A stretch of DNA of 64,000 bases from Tropicibacter alexandrii (GTDB taxonomy: Bacteria > Pseudomonadota > Alphaproteobacteria > Rhodobacterales > Rhodobacteraceae), in the NCBI RefSeq assembly GCF_003667315.2, contig NZ_RCTZ02000014.1, positions 1-64,000 of the forward strand, in the 5' to 3' direction. A program made the translations under genes and the position numbers. Shown here piece after piece: positions 1 to 8,727 of the stretch. Position 1 is the stretch's first letter, and the number at the start of each line of letters is the position of its first letter. Under the pieces are notes generated by a model that saw nothing but the letters and a program-made list of their open reading frames with translations, did no database searches and was not told the DNA's origin.

Positions 1-37
1 TACTCCCGCAACCACTTACAGAGAACAGGCCGCCACA

Positions 38-59
38 GCCGCCCTCAGGGCGGCTTTTT
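38..59 (+). terminator. Rho-independent terminator of an upstream gene
   Basis: A perfect 7-bp GC stem (GCCGCCC / GGGCGGC) with a TCA loop is followed by five T residues. It reads in the plus direction and probably ends a gene lying left of the window. It is separated by about 120 bases, in which I see no gene, from the end of the minus-strand polysaccharide operon at 182. Confidence 0.8.
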
Positions 60-181
60 GCATCCAGGATAGCCAAAACCACACCAAAACGCTGCCGCTG
101 CGACACAACTAAGCTTGCAAGTATGCTCTGCGCGACGACCCAAGCGTCGCGCTGCCGACGTATCGGCACGCGCCTGCGCGG

Positions 182-952
182 TCAGCGGGAACCGCGCAGC
201 CGCGCGCGGGCGACGCGGGCCAGAAAGCTGGGGTTGGAGACGAAATTCCGCCGCCACAGCCGTTTAGGCTGGCGCATCAATCGCGGCAGCCATTCCATCC
301 CAAGCTTCTGGAACACCGCAGGCGACCGCGGAACCGTTCCGGCGTAGAAATCGAACACCGCCCCGATCGCACCGATGAACCGCACGTTCAGACGGTCCGC
401 GTTCTGGGCGATCCACTTTTCCTGTTTCGGTGCCGTCATCCCGACCCACAAAACATCCGCGTTCGAGGCGTTCACCGCCGCGATCATCGCGTCATTGTCG
501 TCATCAGAGAACTCGGGCCGGAAAGGCGGCGAATAGGTGCCGGCAAGGCGCATGTTCGGCCAGTCCTGCGGCAGGCGCTGTTTGATCTCAGCCAGCACAT
601 GCTCGGTCGAGCCGAGAAAGAACACGCTGCCCCCGGTCTCGTTGAGCAGGTCGCAGGTGTCTTCGAACACGTCGTGGCCGGTGATCCGGTCGCGGATCTG
701 ACCCTTGAGCCATTTGGAGCCGATCACGATGCCGATCCCGTCCGGCGTCAGCAAATCCGCCTCGCGCAACGCGCGCTGAAAGGCGGGATCGCTTTCGGCA
801 ACATGAAGCGAATGCGGGTTGGCACAGGCAAAGATGCGCGCCGGGCCTGTCTCGGACAGCCATGCCTTGACGCGATCCCGGACCTGCGCACGGGTGAGCG
901 TGGTGACGGGATAGCCGATGATGTCTTCGACGGGCATGTCTGGGCGGGTCAT
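182..952 (-). CDS. WecG/TagA/CpsF-family glycosyltransferase (GT26)
   Basis: Predicted 256-residue cytoplasmic or membrane-associated transferase that adds an N-acetylmannosamine-type sugar to an undecaprenyl-PP-linked acceptor. Family signatures are visible: FACANPHSLHVA near the N-terminus, LTPDGIGIV, GGSVFFLGS, and WVGMTAPKQEKW with FIGAIGAVFDFYAG. The ATG at 952 is chosen because it follows an AAGGA ribosome site by 7 bases and starts just after the stop of the upstream gene at 954; an ATG at 982 would overlap that gene and lacks a clear site. It is the last gene of the 13-gene operon. With the UDP-HexNAc dehydrogenase heading the operon, UDP-ManNAcA is a reasonable donor, but that is inference. 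Confidence 0.88.
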   Translation of the reverse strand: MTRPDMPVEDIIGYPVTTLTRAQVRDRVKAWLSETGPARIFACANPHSLHVAESDPAFQRALREADLLTPDGIGIVIGSKWLKGQIRDRITGHDVFEDTCDLLNETGGSVFFLGSTEHVLAEIKQRLPQDWPNMRLAGTYSPPFRPEFSDDDNDAMIAAVNASNADVLWVGMTAPKQEKWIAQNADRLNVRFIGAIGAVFDFYAGTVPRSPAVFQKLGMEWLPRLMRQPKRLWRRNFVSNPSFLARVARARLRGSR

Positions 953-953
953 A

Positions 954-1898
954 TCACTGTCCTTCGGGCAAAAGCGGGGCAAGACGGGTGGCGAGGTCTT
1001 CGGTCACCAGACGCTGCCCCTTGGCATTCAGGTGGATGGGATCGGCGAACAGGTCGTATTGGCTCGACCACGGGTCACGCAGATCGAGGAACTGTACGCT
1101 CTCGTAGGTGTCGGCAAAGCCCTTCAGCAGGGTCAGGACCTCGGTGAATGTGTCAGGTTCCAGCGCATTCCAAGCCTCGGTCGTGGGAACGAAGGTGAGG
1201 ATGACGGGCCAGCCCTTGGCGTCCGCCTCGGCGAGGAAGGCGTCGAACTGGGCCACTTGGGCCGCGTCGATGGCGATGGGCCGGGTTTCCCCAAGCTCAG
1301 CCTCGCGTGCGAGCCGTTCCGGATCGAACCGCCCGCCCACACCGCTGGACCAGTCGCCGCTCAAGCCCCGCCGGGCGACGTTAAGCAGCACATCATTGTA
1401 GCGCGCCAGATGCACAACCTGCCGGGTCACGTATTCCTGCCAAGACAGGGCGTGGTCGCGCAGGTAGGCATCGACGATTTCGTCGCCCATATGGGGATAG
1501 AACAGCCGATGCGCGTTGGAACTCAGCCCGCGCGGCGAGAACATGTGCCCGTCGACGCCAAACACGATGGCGCGCGGGCCGTCGGGATGCAGGGTGCCAT
1601 AGTGCCGGGCCATGAGGATACGGTCCTCAAGCTGGGCACCGGCGCGGGCGTATTTGGAAACGGGCGTGCCAAGGTCGCGTTCCAGCCGCACCCGGTCGAT
1701 GCCCAGAACGACGTGGGAATGGCCGACCAGAAGGACGGTATCCTCGGTTTCCAGCCCGAAATAGCGATCAAGCCCCCGCATCAGCACCGCATCCAGCCCA
1801 CGGTCAGCGGCAAAGAACACGATCAGCCCCAGCAACACGCCCTGTGCCAACCGGATCAGCTGCGCCTTCTGGGCCTTGAGATTGTCGGATATGCGCAT
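954..1898 (-). CDS. SGNH-like partner of the MBOAT O-acetylase
   Basis: About 314 residues with one N-terminal membrane anchor (hydrophobic LAQGVLLGLIVFFAA) and an extracytoplasmic domain. The block-I-like GHSHVV and the C-terminal DPIHLNAKG carry the Ser/Asp/His pattern of SGNH proteins of the AlgX/AlgJ type. It lies 10 bases downstream of an AlgI-like MBOAT gene, the usual arrangement for periplasmic O-acetylation of exopolysaccharide: the MBOAT passes the acyl group across the membrane and the SGNH protein places it on the sugar. Two ATG codons stand in tandem (1901 and 1898); 1898 has the better spacing from GAAGGGG. Which sugar is acetylated cannot be read from the sequence. Confidence 0.75.
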   Translation of the reverse strand: MRISDNLKAQKAQLIRLAQGVLLGLIVFFAADRGLDAVLMRGLDRYFGLETEDTVLLVGHSHVVLGIDRVRLERDLGTPVSKYARAGAQLEDRILMARHYGTLHPDGPRAIVFGVDGHMFSPRGLSSNAHRLFYPHMGDEIVDAYLRDHALSWQEYVTRQVVHLARYNDVLLNVARRGLSGDWSSGVGGRFDPERLAREAELGETRPIAIDAAQVAQFDAFLAEADAKGWPVILTFVPTTEAWNALEPDTFTEVLTLLKGFADTYESVQFLDLRDPWSSQYDLFADPIHLNAKGQRLVTEDLATRLAPLLPEGQ

Positions 1899-1908
1899 CA
1901 TCGCCCCT

Positions 1909-3330
1909 TCAGAACTGGAAGTAGATGAAGGCAGAGGAGGACGCGCCCAACAAGGCGATCCCGCACAACAGCAGCGCATGGCCGCTGATCTGCAACGGGC
2001 GCGGCACGCGGCTTTCGGAGAAGTAGAACGAGAACCAGCCGCGCACCTGCCCGGTCTGCACCGCGAGCAGGAAGAAGATCAGTAGCACGTTCACCATCGT
2101 CGAAAAGCGTGACGAGCCAAGGTCGGGCATGCCGCCCAGATCGGTCAGGATGCGGGTGACGACGATCCAAGCATCCTCGATCGAGGCGGCGCGGAAGAAC
2201 ACCCAAGCCAGAACCACCGCGTGGAAGGTCACAAGCAGGCCGAAGGCGCTGCGCAGCAGCGACGGGCGGTCGGGTACGGGCAGGATCGCGTGCCAGCCGC
2301 GTTGCACCATGTAATACGCGGCGTGCAGCCCACCCCAGACGACGAATGTCCACGCCGCGCCGTGCCACAGCCCGCTCAGCAGGAAGACGATCCAGACGTT
2401 GCGAATCCATTTCGGCAGGCTGGTGCGGCTGCCGCCCAGCGGGATGTAGACGTAGGATGTGAACCAGCTGGTCAGCGAGATATGCCAGCGCCGCCAGAAA
2501 TCGGTGATGGTGCGCGCGAAATAGGGCAGGTTGAAGTTCTTCATCAGATCGTAGCCCAGCATCCGGGCACTGCCGATGGCGATGTCGGAATAGGCGCTGA
2601 AATCGCAATAGATCTGGAAGGTGAAGAAGTAGGTGGCCAGCAGCAGGGTCGAGCCGTCATGCAGCTCGGGATGGGCGTAGATGTCATCGACATACAGCGC
2701 CAGCCGGTCGGCGATGACGATCTTCTTGAACAGACCCCAGATGATCAGCCGCGCGCCCTCGGCGAAGCGTTGGGTGTCGAACCGGTGATGGGTGCTGAAC
2801 TGGTCCAGCAGCGTCGTGGCGCGTTCAATCGGGCCGGCGATCAGCTGCGGGAAAAAGACCACGTAGGTCGAGAACCGCATCACGCTGCGTTCCGGCCCAT
2901 GCGCGCCGCGATAGACGTCAATCGGGTAGCTGAGCGCCTGAAAGGTAAAGAAGGAAATCCCCACCGGCAGGATGATATCGAGATGCGGCACCATGTAGGT
3001 CATGTTCGCCATCTCGAAGATGGTCCGGAAACTGTCGTTGAAGAAGTTGAAATACTTGAAGAACCCGAGGATCCCCAGCGACACGACACAGGCGAACCAC
3101 AGCCATGCGCGCCGCGTGAACCGGTCTTCGGTCTGGGCGATGCGGCGCCCGGCCTCGAAGTTGAACAGGGTGACGAAGCCGATCAGGAAGGCGAGCTTCC
3201 AGCTCCATTGCATGTAGAAGAAGTAGCTCGCCACCAGCAGGAACGGCACGCGCCACCGGAACGGCGCGGTGAAATAGATCCCGACCACCACCGCGAGGAA
3301 AAGGATGTACTCCCACGAATTGAACAGCAT
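1909..3330 (-). CDS. MBOAT-family O-acyltransferase (AlgI-like)
   Basis: A 473-residue polytopic inner-membrane protein, the usual length for AlgI/DltB-type proteins. Recognisable parts are the N-terminal LLVASYFFYMQW, the FWRRWHISLTSW motif at residues 278-289, the conserved LWHGAAWTF with His323 and a second membrane His (His336) in WGGLHAAYY. The role is transfer of acyl groups, normally acetyl, from the cytoplasm to a periplasmic acceptor for polysaccharide acetylation. It directly abuts the GT4 gene upstream (its start follows the other stop at 3331) and is followed by the SGNH partner, so the pair probably works as one unit. Confidence 0.93.
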   Translation of the reverse strand: MLFNSWEYILFLAVVVGIYFTAPFRWRVPFLLVASYFFYMQWSWKLAFLIGFVTLFNFEAGRRIAQTEDRFTRRAWLWFACVVSLGILGFFKYFNFFNDSFRTIFEMANMTYMVPHLDIILPVGISFFTFQALSYPIDVYRGAHGPERSVMRFSTYVVFFPQLIAGPIERATTLLDQFSTHHRFDTQRFAEGARLIIWGLFKKIVIADRLALYVDDIYAHPELHDGSTLLLATYFFTFQIYCDFSAYSDIAIGSARMLGYDLMKNFNLPYFARTITDFWRRWHISLTSWFTSYVYIPLGGSRTSLPKWIRNVWIVFLLSGLWHGAAWTFVVWGGLHAAYYMVQRGWHAILPVPDRPSLLRSAFGLLVTFHAVVLAWVFFRAASIEDAWIVVTRILTDLGGMPDLGSSRFSTMVNVLLIFFLLAVQTGQVRGWFSFYFSESRVPRPLQISGHALLLCGIALLGASSSAFIYFQF

Positions 3331-4479
3331 CTAGCCGAGCGCCCTTTCATAGGTGGCCATCAGGCGGTCGTAATATTGATCTCGGGTATAGGTCTGGCTG
3401 ACGCGGGCATAACCCGCCGCGCCCATCATCTTGCGCCGCGCCGGGTCGGCCCAAAGCGTCTGGATCGCCGCGGCCAAGGCAGCCTCGTCGCCCGGCGGCG
3501 TGGTCAGGCCGGTTTCGCCCGGGGCGATGATCTCGGGCAGGCCGCCGATATCGGACACGATCACGGGGCGCGCCTGCACCATCGCTTCGATGATGACGCC
3601 GGGAAAGCCCTCGTACCACAGACTAGGCACGGCGATCAGCGCCGCCTCACGGTAGAACGCGGACAGGGCCGCCCCGTCGAGATTGCCCAGCAGGGTGACA
3701 TTGTCCGGCAGGTCGGTGCGGTCGGCCCACGGGCCGGGATTGCCCGCGAAACGGAAGGGCACATCCGGCAGGCGGCGGGCCGCGTCGATAAGCGTCTCGA
3801 CGCCCTTTTCGGCGCTCAGTCGCCCGACAAACCCGACATAGCCGCCCTCGGACGGCTCCGGCGCTTGATCGGGCAGGTCGATCATGTTGGGGATCACGTC
3901 GATGCGGTCGGCGGGATAGCCCTCCTGCACCAGCGTCTCGCGCTGAAAGGCGGTCTGGGCGTAGTATCGGGTGACGTTGTCGCGGTAATAGCCCCGCCTG
4001 CGCGCCCATGCGTTGCGGGCGGCGTAGGCTGTGGACTTGAACAGGCTGTCCTCGCAATTGCGGGTGATGCAGTTCCATTCCCGGCCCCCGGCGCAGGCGC
4101 GGCAGACCTCGCCATGGGACAGGAACAACCCGTTGGGGCAGACCAGCCGGTAATTCGACAGGCGCATGACGATGGGCACACCCGCGTCATGGATCACCGG
4201 CAGGACGGCGGGCGAAATGAGCGGGTACAGGTTCTGCACCTGCACGAGGTCGGGCCGGTCTTGCGCAATCCGCGCGCGCAGAGCCTTGATGGATGAGGCC
4301 GAACGCAGGCCAGAGGCGGCAGCGCCCAGCTTGCCGCCGATGCCGCTGATCTCGGCGCTGTCGGCGAAATGCGTATCGACATGATGGCCGCGCGCGCGCA
4401 GCAGGTCGACGATGCGCTCCAGCATGATCTCTTCGCCGCTGCGCTTGCCATAGCGGTTATGGACGAACAACAGCTTCAT
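3331..4479 (-). CDS. Family 4 glycosyltransferase
   Basis: A 382-residue GT-B retaining glycosyltransferase of the cytoplasmic repeat-unit assembly line. The N-terminus MKLLFVHNRYG, the acceptor-domain Cys-rich stretch CPNGLFL...CRAC (residues about 118-133) and the C-terminal EGFPGVIIE acid pair (E-x7-E) in YEGFPGVIIEAM fit group 1/GT4. The SxEKG-type segment (LSAEKGVETL) opens the nucleotide-sugar domain. The start overlaps the stop of the Wzy gene by four bases, implying translational coupling. Donor and acceptor cannot be assigned. Confidence 0.92.
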   Translation of the reverse strand: MKLLFVHNRYGKRSGEEIMLERIVDLLRARGHHVDTHFADSAEISGIGGKLGAAASGLRSASSIKALRARIAQDRPDLVQVQNLYPLISPAVLPVIHDAGVPIVMRLSNYRLVCPNGLFLSHGEVCRACAGGREWNCITRNCEDSLFKSTAYAARNAWARRRGYYRDNVTRYYAQTAFQRETLVQEGYPADRIDVIPNMIDLPDQAPEPSEGGYVGFVGRLSAEKGVETLIDAARRLPDVPFRFAGNPGPWADRTDLPDNVTLLGNLDGAALSAFYREAALIAVPSLWYEGFPGVIIEAMVQARPVIVSDIGGLPEIIAPGETGLTTPPGDEAALAAAIQTLWADPARRKMMGAAGYARVSQTYTRDQYYDRLMATYERALG

Positions 4480-5702
4480 GTTTGTGCCGCCATGCGGGGG
4501 TCGACGAAGGGCGCCCTGTCCTGCATCTGCCGCCGCACCTGCGCCTGCCGATAGACGCAGTAATGGAAAAACGCCAGCATCACGAACACGCCCACATGGG
4601 TCGGGTCATAAGCGCCGCCGATGATCGACTTGGAATTGTTGTTGACCATCAGCATGGCGATGCCACCGGCCATGCCGATCGCGCCGGGCACCCGCATCCG
4701 ACGCGCAAACAGCGATTCCCGGATCAGCGCGTAGACGTAGTAAAGCAGAACGAAGATGCCCATCAGCCCCATGCCGAGGATCGCTTCGAGGAAGCCGTTA
4801 TGCGTGTTGGTCGTGGCCCGCACGCCAAACGTATCCAGACGCGCGCCCACGGCGAAGCCGTAGCCGGTAAAGGGCCGCTGGGCAAAGCCGTCGAGATAGG
4901 CGGCCCACAGCACGTTGCGGCCGGTCAGGTTCGACAGGTCCTCGATGCTCCGGCCGGAAAAGACCGTGCTGGTGAGCAGGTCAGTCATCGCCCCCGACAG
5001 GAAGGCGACCAGCAGCAGAAGCGACAGCACCGGCAGGATGATGACACGGCCAAAACCCAGCATCATCATCATCACCATCAGCCCCATCACGACGCCGATG
5101 TTCGACCCGACGCTGGTGCCGATGCCAAGGAAGAAGAGGAACAGCAGGGCCTTGCGGCGCAGCATCTTTTTCCGGGCCTTGTCGGTCCCGAAGCTTTCGC
5201 CGAAACAATACAGCACGCCAAGACCGGCGGTGACGGTATAGACGTTGGTGTGCAGGCCCTCGATGCTGATGCCGACGTTGATCGCCCGTTGCAGAAAGCT
5301 CAGGACCGTGACGGCCAGCAGCACCCGCAGCACCGTCCGTTCGGCTTCGAGAAAGTTGGTGTGGCGCGACATCAGGATATAGGCGGTGATGAAGATCGCG
5401 ATGACCTCCGCGGCGCGAAAGATGCTGAAGGCGGGCAGGGCGGACCAGAGCGCGCTCAGCAGGCCGATGCAGAAATAGATCAGCAACACCATCGCCGAGC
5501 TGCGCCGCATGTCCATCAGGACGCGGCGGGTGCGCGGGTTGATCATCGCGAGACCCAGCAGCAGCGCCACGATCAGCACCGCGAGCGAGGCCGATCCGTC
5601 GACGCTGGCGAATTCCGACGTGTCGCGGCGGCGCACCATGATCGTCGTCCGCATCACGGACAGGATCATCAACCCCCAGAGAGCCCCGTATAAGATCCGC
5701 AC
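4476..5702 (-). CDS. O-antigen polymerase/ligase-like protein (Wzy type)
   Basis: A 408-residue protein with about ten hydrophobic segments. The Wzy_C-type loop is visible around residues 270-330: GRNVLWAAYLDGF, PFTGYGFAVG, then TNTHNGFLEAILGMGLMG, the Arg-Trp-Gly-His-Asn pattern of ExoQ/RfaL-like enzymes. In a cluster with a Wzx flippase this most likely joins repeat units in the periplasm. A ligase role cannot be excluded because the two families share this domain. It sits in the middle of the operon, 9 bases from the next gene upstream. Confidence 0.85.
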   Translation of the reverse strand: MRILYGALWGLMILSVMRTTIMVRRRDTSEFASVDGSASLAVLIVALLLGLAMINPRTRRVLMDMRRSSAMVLLIYFCIGLLSALWSALPAFSIFRAAEVIAIFITAYILMSRHTNFLEAERTVLRVLLAVTVLSFLQRAINVGISIEGLHTNVYTVTAGLGVLYCFGESFGTDKARKKMLRRKALLFLFFLGIGTSVGSNIGVVMGLMVMMMMLGFGRVIILPVLSLLLLVAFLSGAMTDLLTSTVFSGRSIEDLSNLTGRNVLWAAYLDGFAQRPFTGYGFAVGARLDTFGVRATTNTHNGFLEAILGMGLMGIFVLLYYVYALIRESLFARRMRVPGAIGMAGGIAMLMVNNNSKSIIGGAYDPTHVGVFVMLAFFHYCVYRQAQVRRQMQDRAPFVDPRMAAQT

Positions 5703-5711
5703 GCCGACCCC

Positions 5712-6878
5712 TTACCTCTTGCGATGCGCGATGGCCATCTCGCAGGCCTCGACGATCGAGCGCGCCGCGTTTTCCGGCCCGTATTGCCGCACCAACGCGC
5801 GCGAGGCCTGCCCCATCGCGGCGAGCCCGTCACGCCCCTTGGCCGCCGCCTGTTGCAGCACCTGCGCAAATCCGGGGCCATCTTCTGGCAGGAAGGTCCA
5901 GCCGTTCTCGGCCCGGACCAGTTCCGGCCAGCAGCCGTTATAGGTCGAACTCAGGATCGGCAGCGCGCAGGCCATCGCCTCGGGCACCACCAGCGACCAG
6001 TTGTCTTCGAGCGTGGAAATCACGAAGGCATCGGCAGACGCGTAATAGGGCGCGATCTCGTCATAGGGGATGCGCCCGGCAAAGACGACATTGCCCAGAT
6101 CGGCGCTGCCCGCGGTCAGGTCCTCGCGCAGCGGACCGTCTCCCACCAGCAGCAGGCTGGCCTGATCGGGGCCGAGGCCCGCGCTGCGCCACGCCGCCAG
6201 CAATTCACGCACGCCCTTGCGGTCGTCCATCCGCCCGACATACAGGAAAACGGTCCCGCGCAGGCCGTAGCGGTCGCGCAGGGCGGTGATCTGCTCGGCG
6301 CTGATGGCGTCGACGGCGGCCTGCAAGCCCTCGGTATCGGCGCTCATATGGCCCATGGTGATCCGGGCCGGGTCCATGCCGAGGTCTTCGACGGTGTAGT
6401 CCTTGCACAGCTGGCCGCTGCAATCCATCGCATCGGTCATCCGGACCACGCCCTTGCGATACAGCGTCCGCAGCCCCTGCGCATTGCGTTCGGTATGCCG
6501 GGTACGCTCGTAGGCGATCACCAGCGGCGTGCGGTGCCGGACCCGGTGCAGTAGCGCGGGCAGCGTCCATTTGAAGAAACCGTCGCAGACCAGAACATCC
6601 GGGTCGAGCGCGCGGATATGCTTCATCAGCCCCGGCTGCCAGCGGAACGAGACGTTCCTGTTGGCCATGTGATGCTGGTCTTCGCTGCCGACCTTGGCCT
6701 CGCCGGTCAGCGGAAAGGCCCGGTCGCCCAGCGTGGCCACGGCCTTTGCCGTGACGCTTTCGGGGACGTAATCACCGGACCACGACAGGTACAGCCCGCC
6801 ATTCGTCAGCGCGTCGACCTCGCGAAAGACCGGGATCCGGTAATCGAGAAAGGATCGGGTGACCCAAGCAATCTTCAT
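5712..6878 (-). CDS. Family 4 glycosyltransferase
   Basis: A 388-residue GT-B enzyme starting MKIAWVTRSFLDYRIPVF. The nucleotide-binding half carries LYVGRMDDRKGVREL and the acid motif LEDNWSLVVPEAMAC. The ATG at 6878 overlaps the stop of the acyltransferase gene by four bases (ATGA); longer in-frame extensions upstream run through that gene and are not credible. A second assembly transferase of the operon, acting in the cytoplasm on the lipid-linked repeat. Sugar specificity is unknown. Confidence 0.9.
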   Translation of the reverse strand: MKIAWVTRSFLDYRIPVFREVDALTNGGLYLSWSGDYVPESVTAKAVATLGDRAFPLTGEAKVGSEDQHHMANRNVSFRWQPGLMKHIRALDPDVLVCDGFFKWTLPALLHRVRHRTPLVIAYERTRHTERNAQGLRTLYRKGVVRMTDAMDCSGQLCKDYTVEDLGMDPARITMGHMSADTEGLQAAVDAISAEQITALRDRYGLRGTVFLYVGRMDDRKGVRELLAAWRSAGLGPDQASLLLVGDGPLREDLTAGSADLGNVVFAGRIPYDEIAPYYASADAFVISTLEDNWSLVVPEAMACALPILSSTYNGCWPELVRAENGWTFLPEDGPGFAQVLQQAAAKGRDGLAAMGQASRALVRQYGPENAARSIVEACEMAIAHRKR

Positions 6879-8026
6879 GCGTGTCCCCTGTTCACGTACC
6901 GGTCTTTGGCCAGCGGTTTGGTCCCACGAATGCGGAACCGGTTCTCGATATGGCGAAAGCTGAGATGGCTGATCCAGCACACCGCGGCGAGGTACAGGAC
7001 AAGGACGAGATTGCCCATCAGGAACCCGCCATAGAACTTGTCCTGCATGCCGTCGACGGGCACACGGTCCCAGTCCAGAATGACGCGCAGCGTCTGCACG
7101 AAGAACCAGTTGATCGCGAGATGGACCATGTAGATGGAATACGACACCTGCCCCAGCCACAGCATCGGCCGAAAGACCGGTTGGCCAAAGTCTCCGGGCC
7201 GCTCGCCGAAGGCAAGGCACAGGATGGCGATGCCGTAGACCAGCGGAATCGCCAGTTCGGCACGCGTGTCACCGAAGGTTTCGAACCCCCAGAAGACGGT
7301 GGCACCTAGGATGCCGCACCCGGCAAGAAACCACAGGCGCCGGTCAACCTGACCCGCCCGGTGCCGCAGCAGGACGAAGCCCTGATAGGCGAAATAGCCG
7401 ATGGCAAAGCTGCAGACCGAGCGATACAGGCCAAAGATCGGCGCGCGTCCGGTCAATTGGCCATGCATGTTCAGCAATATCCACGCGGACCCTACCGCCG
7501 CGGCCAGCAACAGCACGCCCCGCAGCCGCCCGGTGAGGCACAAAACGGCAAACAGCAGGTAGGTGTAGAACTCGACGCTGATCGACCAGCTGACGGCATT
7601 GATCCGGGCGTGATCGGCAAACGGCCCGAGCGCCTGCACGAGGAAGGTATTGGCGAGCACGCTTTCGAAATATTGCCGCGAAAAGGCTGGCGGCGCGAGG
7701 GTGACGCCCTGCGTCGCTTCGTAGGCAAAGCGCAGCACCTCGATCCCGATGAAGACCGCCAGCATGACCATGTGCAGCGGCCAGACACGCCAGAAGCGCC
7801 GCTTGATGAACTCGGCCGCGCCCGAGGTCGTGCGCAACCTTTGTTCGTAATTGTAGCTGATCACGAAGCCCGACAGGACAAAGAACAGGTCCACCATCAG
7901 CACGGTATGCGGCAGCATATCGAGCCGGGTGGCCGCATGCACCCAGCCCGCGTGGTACAGTGCCACCGAGACCGCCGCGATGCCGCGCAGCATGTCGAGG
8001 GAATGGAACTGCAACCGTTCGGTCAT
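6875..8026 (-). CDS. Acyltransferase-3 family membrane protein (OafA/ExoZ type)
   Basis: A 383-residue polytopic protein with the family N-terminus FHSLDMLRGIAAVSVALYH, containing the conserved Arg and His, followed by FFVLSGFVI and FIKRRFWRVWPLH. Such proteins O-acylate (acetylate, sometimes succinylate) sugars of LPS or exopolysaccharide in the inner membrane. The start at 8026 lies just after the methyltransferase stop. With the MBOAT pair, this gives the operon two independent O-acylation routes, which suggests acyl groups at two positions or added at different stages. Confidence 0.92.
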   Translation of the reverse strand: MTERLQFHSLDMLRGIAAVSVALYHAGWVHAATRLDMLPHTVLMVDLFFVLSGFVISYNYEQRLRTTSGAAEFIKRRFWRVWPLHMVMLAVFIGIEVLRFAYEATQGVTLAPPAFSRQYFESVLANTFLVQALGPFADHARINAVSWSISVEFYTYLLFAVLCLTGRLRGVLLLAAAVGSAWILLNMHGQLTGRAPIFGLYRSVCSFAIGYFAYQGFVLLRHRAGQVDRRLWFLAGCGILGATVFWGFETFGDTRAELAIPLVYGIAILCLAFGERPGDFGQPVFRPMLWLGQVSYSIYMVHLAINWFFVQTLRVILDWDRVPVDGMQDKFYGGFLMGNLVLVLYLAAVCWISHLSFRHIENRFRIRGTKPLAKDRYVNRGHA

Positions 8027-8028
8027 GC

Positions 8029-8724
8029 CTACTGCGCGCCTTCTGTAGATGTGGCCACCGCCAGCAGCTGGCGGCGCTTTTTCAGGCGCGAGAACAGATT
8101 CATGAACAGGCCCTGCAAGGCCCCGTCGCCGAGGAAGAACGCCTTGTGCGTCCATGCGCTGGTGATCGTGCGGACCTCCTGCGGCTCGAACCCGGCCTCG
8201 CGCAGGGTGTGCGCGAATTGCAGCGGCGTCCAAGTATGCAGGTGCTGGTTGACGTCCGGGCTGCGCCAGTCGGCGTTGCGCGCGGTGCGGAAATCCTCGA
8301 CCGGGACCATGATGATGACCTTGCCGCCGGGTTTCAGGATCTTGTGCAGGTCGCGCAGCATGGCGATCGGGTGGGGGATGTGTTCGAACACGTGGTTCGA
8401 CACGATCGCGTCGTATTTGCGGTCCTCGGGGATCGAATCCAGCCCGTCATACACCGTCAGGTCGAAACTGTCGCGGGCCAGCGCGCGCGGCATGTCGTTG
8501 ACTTCGAGCCCGTCCACTTCGGCCACGTCCTCACGCAAGAGAGCGGCCATCGAGCCATTGCCACAGCCGAAATCCAGCACGGTCATGTCCTTGGTCAGGT
8601 GCGGGCGGTAGAACCGCGCCTGAAGCCGGTAGCCAAGGTGCATCAGGTTGTCCTGACCGCGCCCCTTGAAATAGGCTTCGCCCTTTTCGCCAGCATAGGC
8701 CGAAGCCAGATTCTGTTCAGCCAT
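8029..8724 (-). CDS. Class I SAM-dependent methyltransferase
   Basis: A 231-residue protein with the Rossmann motif I VLDFGCGNGSMAALL, an acidic strand-2 end (VDGLEVNDMP), and SNHVFEHIPHP plus LKPGGKVIIMVP, which is the Methyltransf_11/23 layout. Within a polysaccharide operon the likely substrate is a sugar hydroxyl or a nucleotide-sugar intermediate. The N-terminus resembles those of glycan-cluster methyltransferases (AYFKGRGQD). The true substrate is not determinable from sequence. Confidence 0.87.
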   Translation of the reverse strand: MAEQNLASAYAGEKGEAYFKGRGQDNLMHLGYRLQARFYRPHLTKDMTVLDFGCGNGSMAALLREDVAEVDGLEVNDMPRALARDSFDLTVYDGLDSIPEDRKYDAIVSNHVFEHIPHPIAMLRDLHKILKPGGKVIIMVPVEDFRTARNADWRSPDVNQHLHTWTPLQFAHTLREAGFEPQEVRTITSAWTHKAFFLGDGALQGLFMNLFSRLKKRRQLLAVATSTEGAQ

Positions 8725-8727
8725 GTC

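Noticed and set aside
2221-4296. A 691-codon plus-strand frame opposite the MBOAT and GT4 genes
   Set aside because: Antisense shadow with His/Gln/Arg-rich composition.
5712-7220. A longer 502-residue GT4 starting at 7220
   Set aside because: The extra N-part is a shadow of the acyltransferase gene; ATG 6878 gives the proper GT-B beginning.
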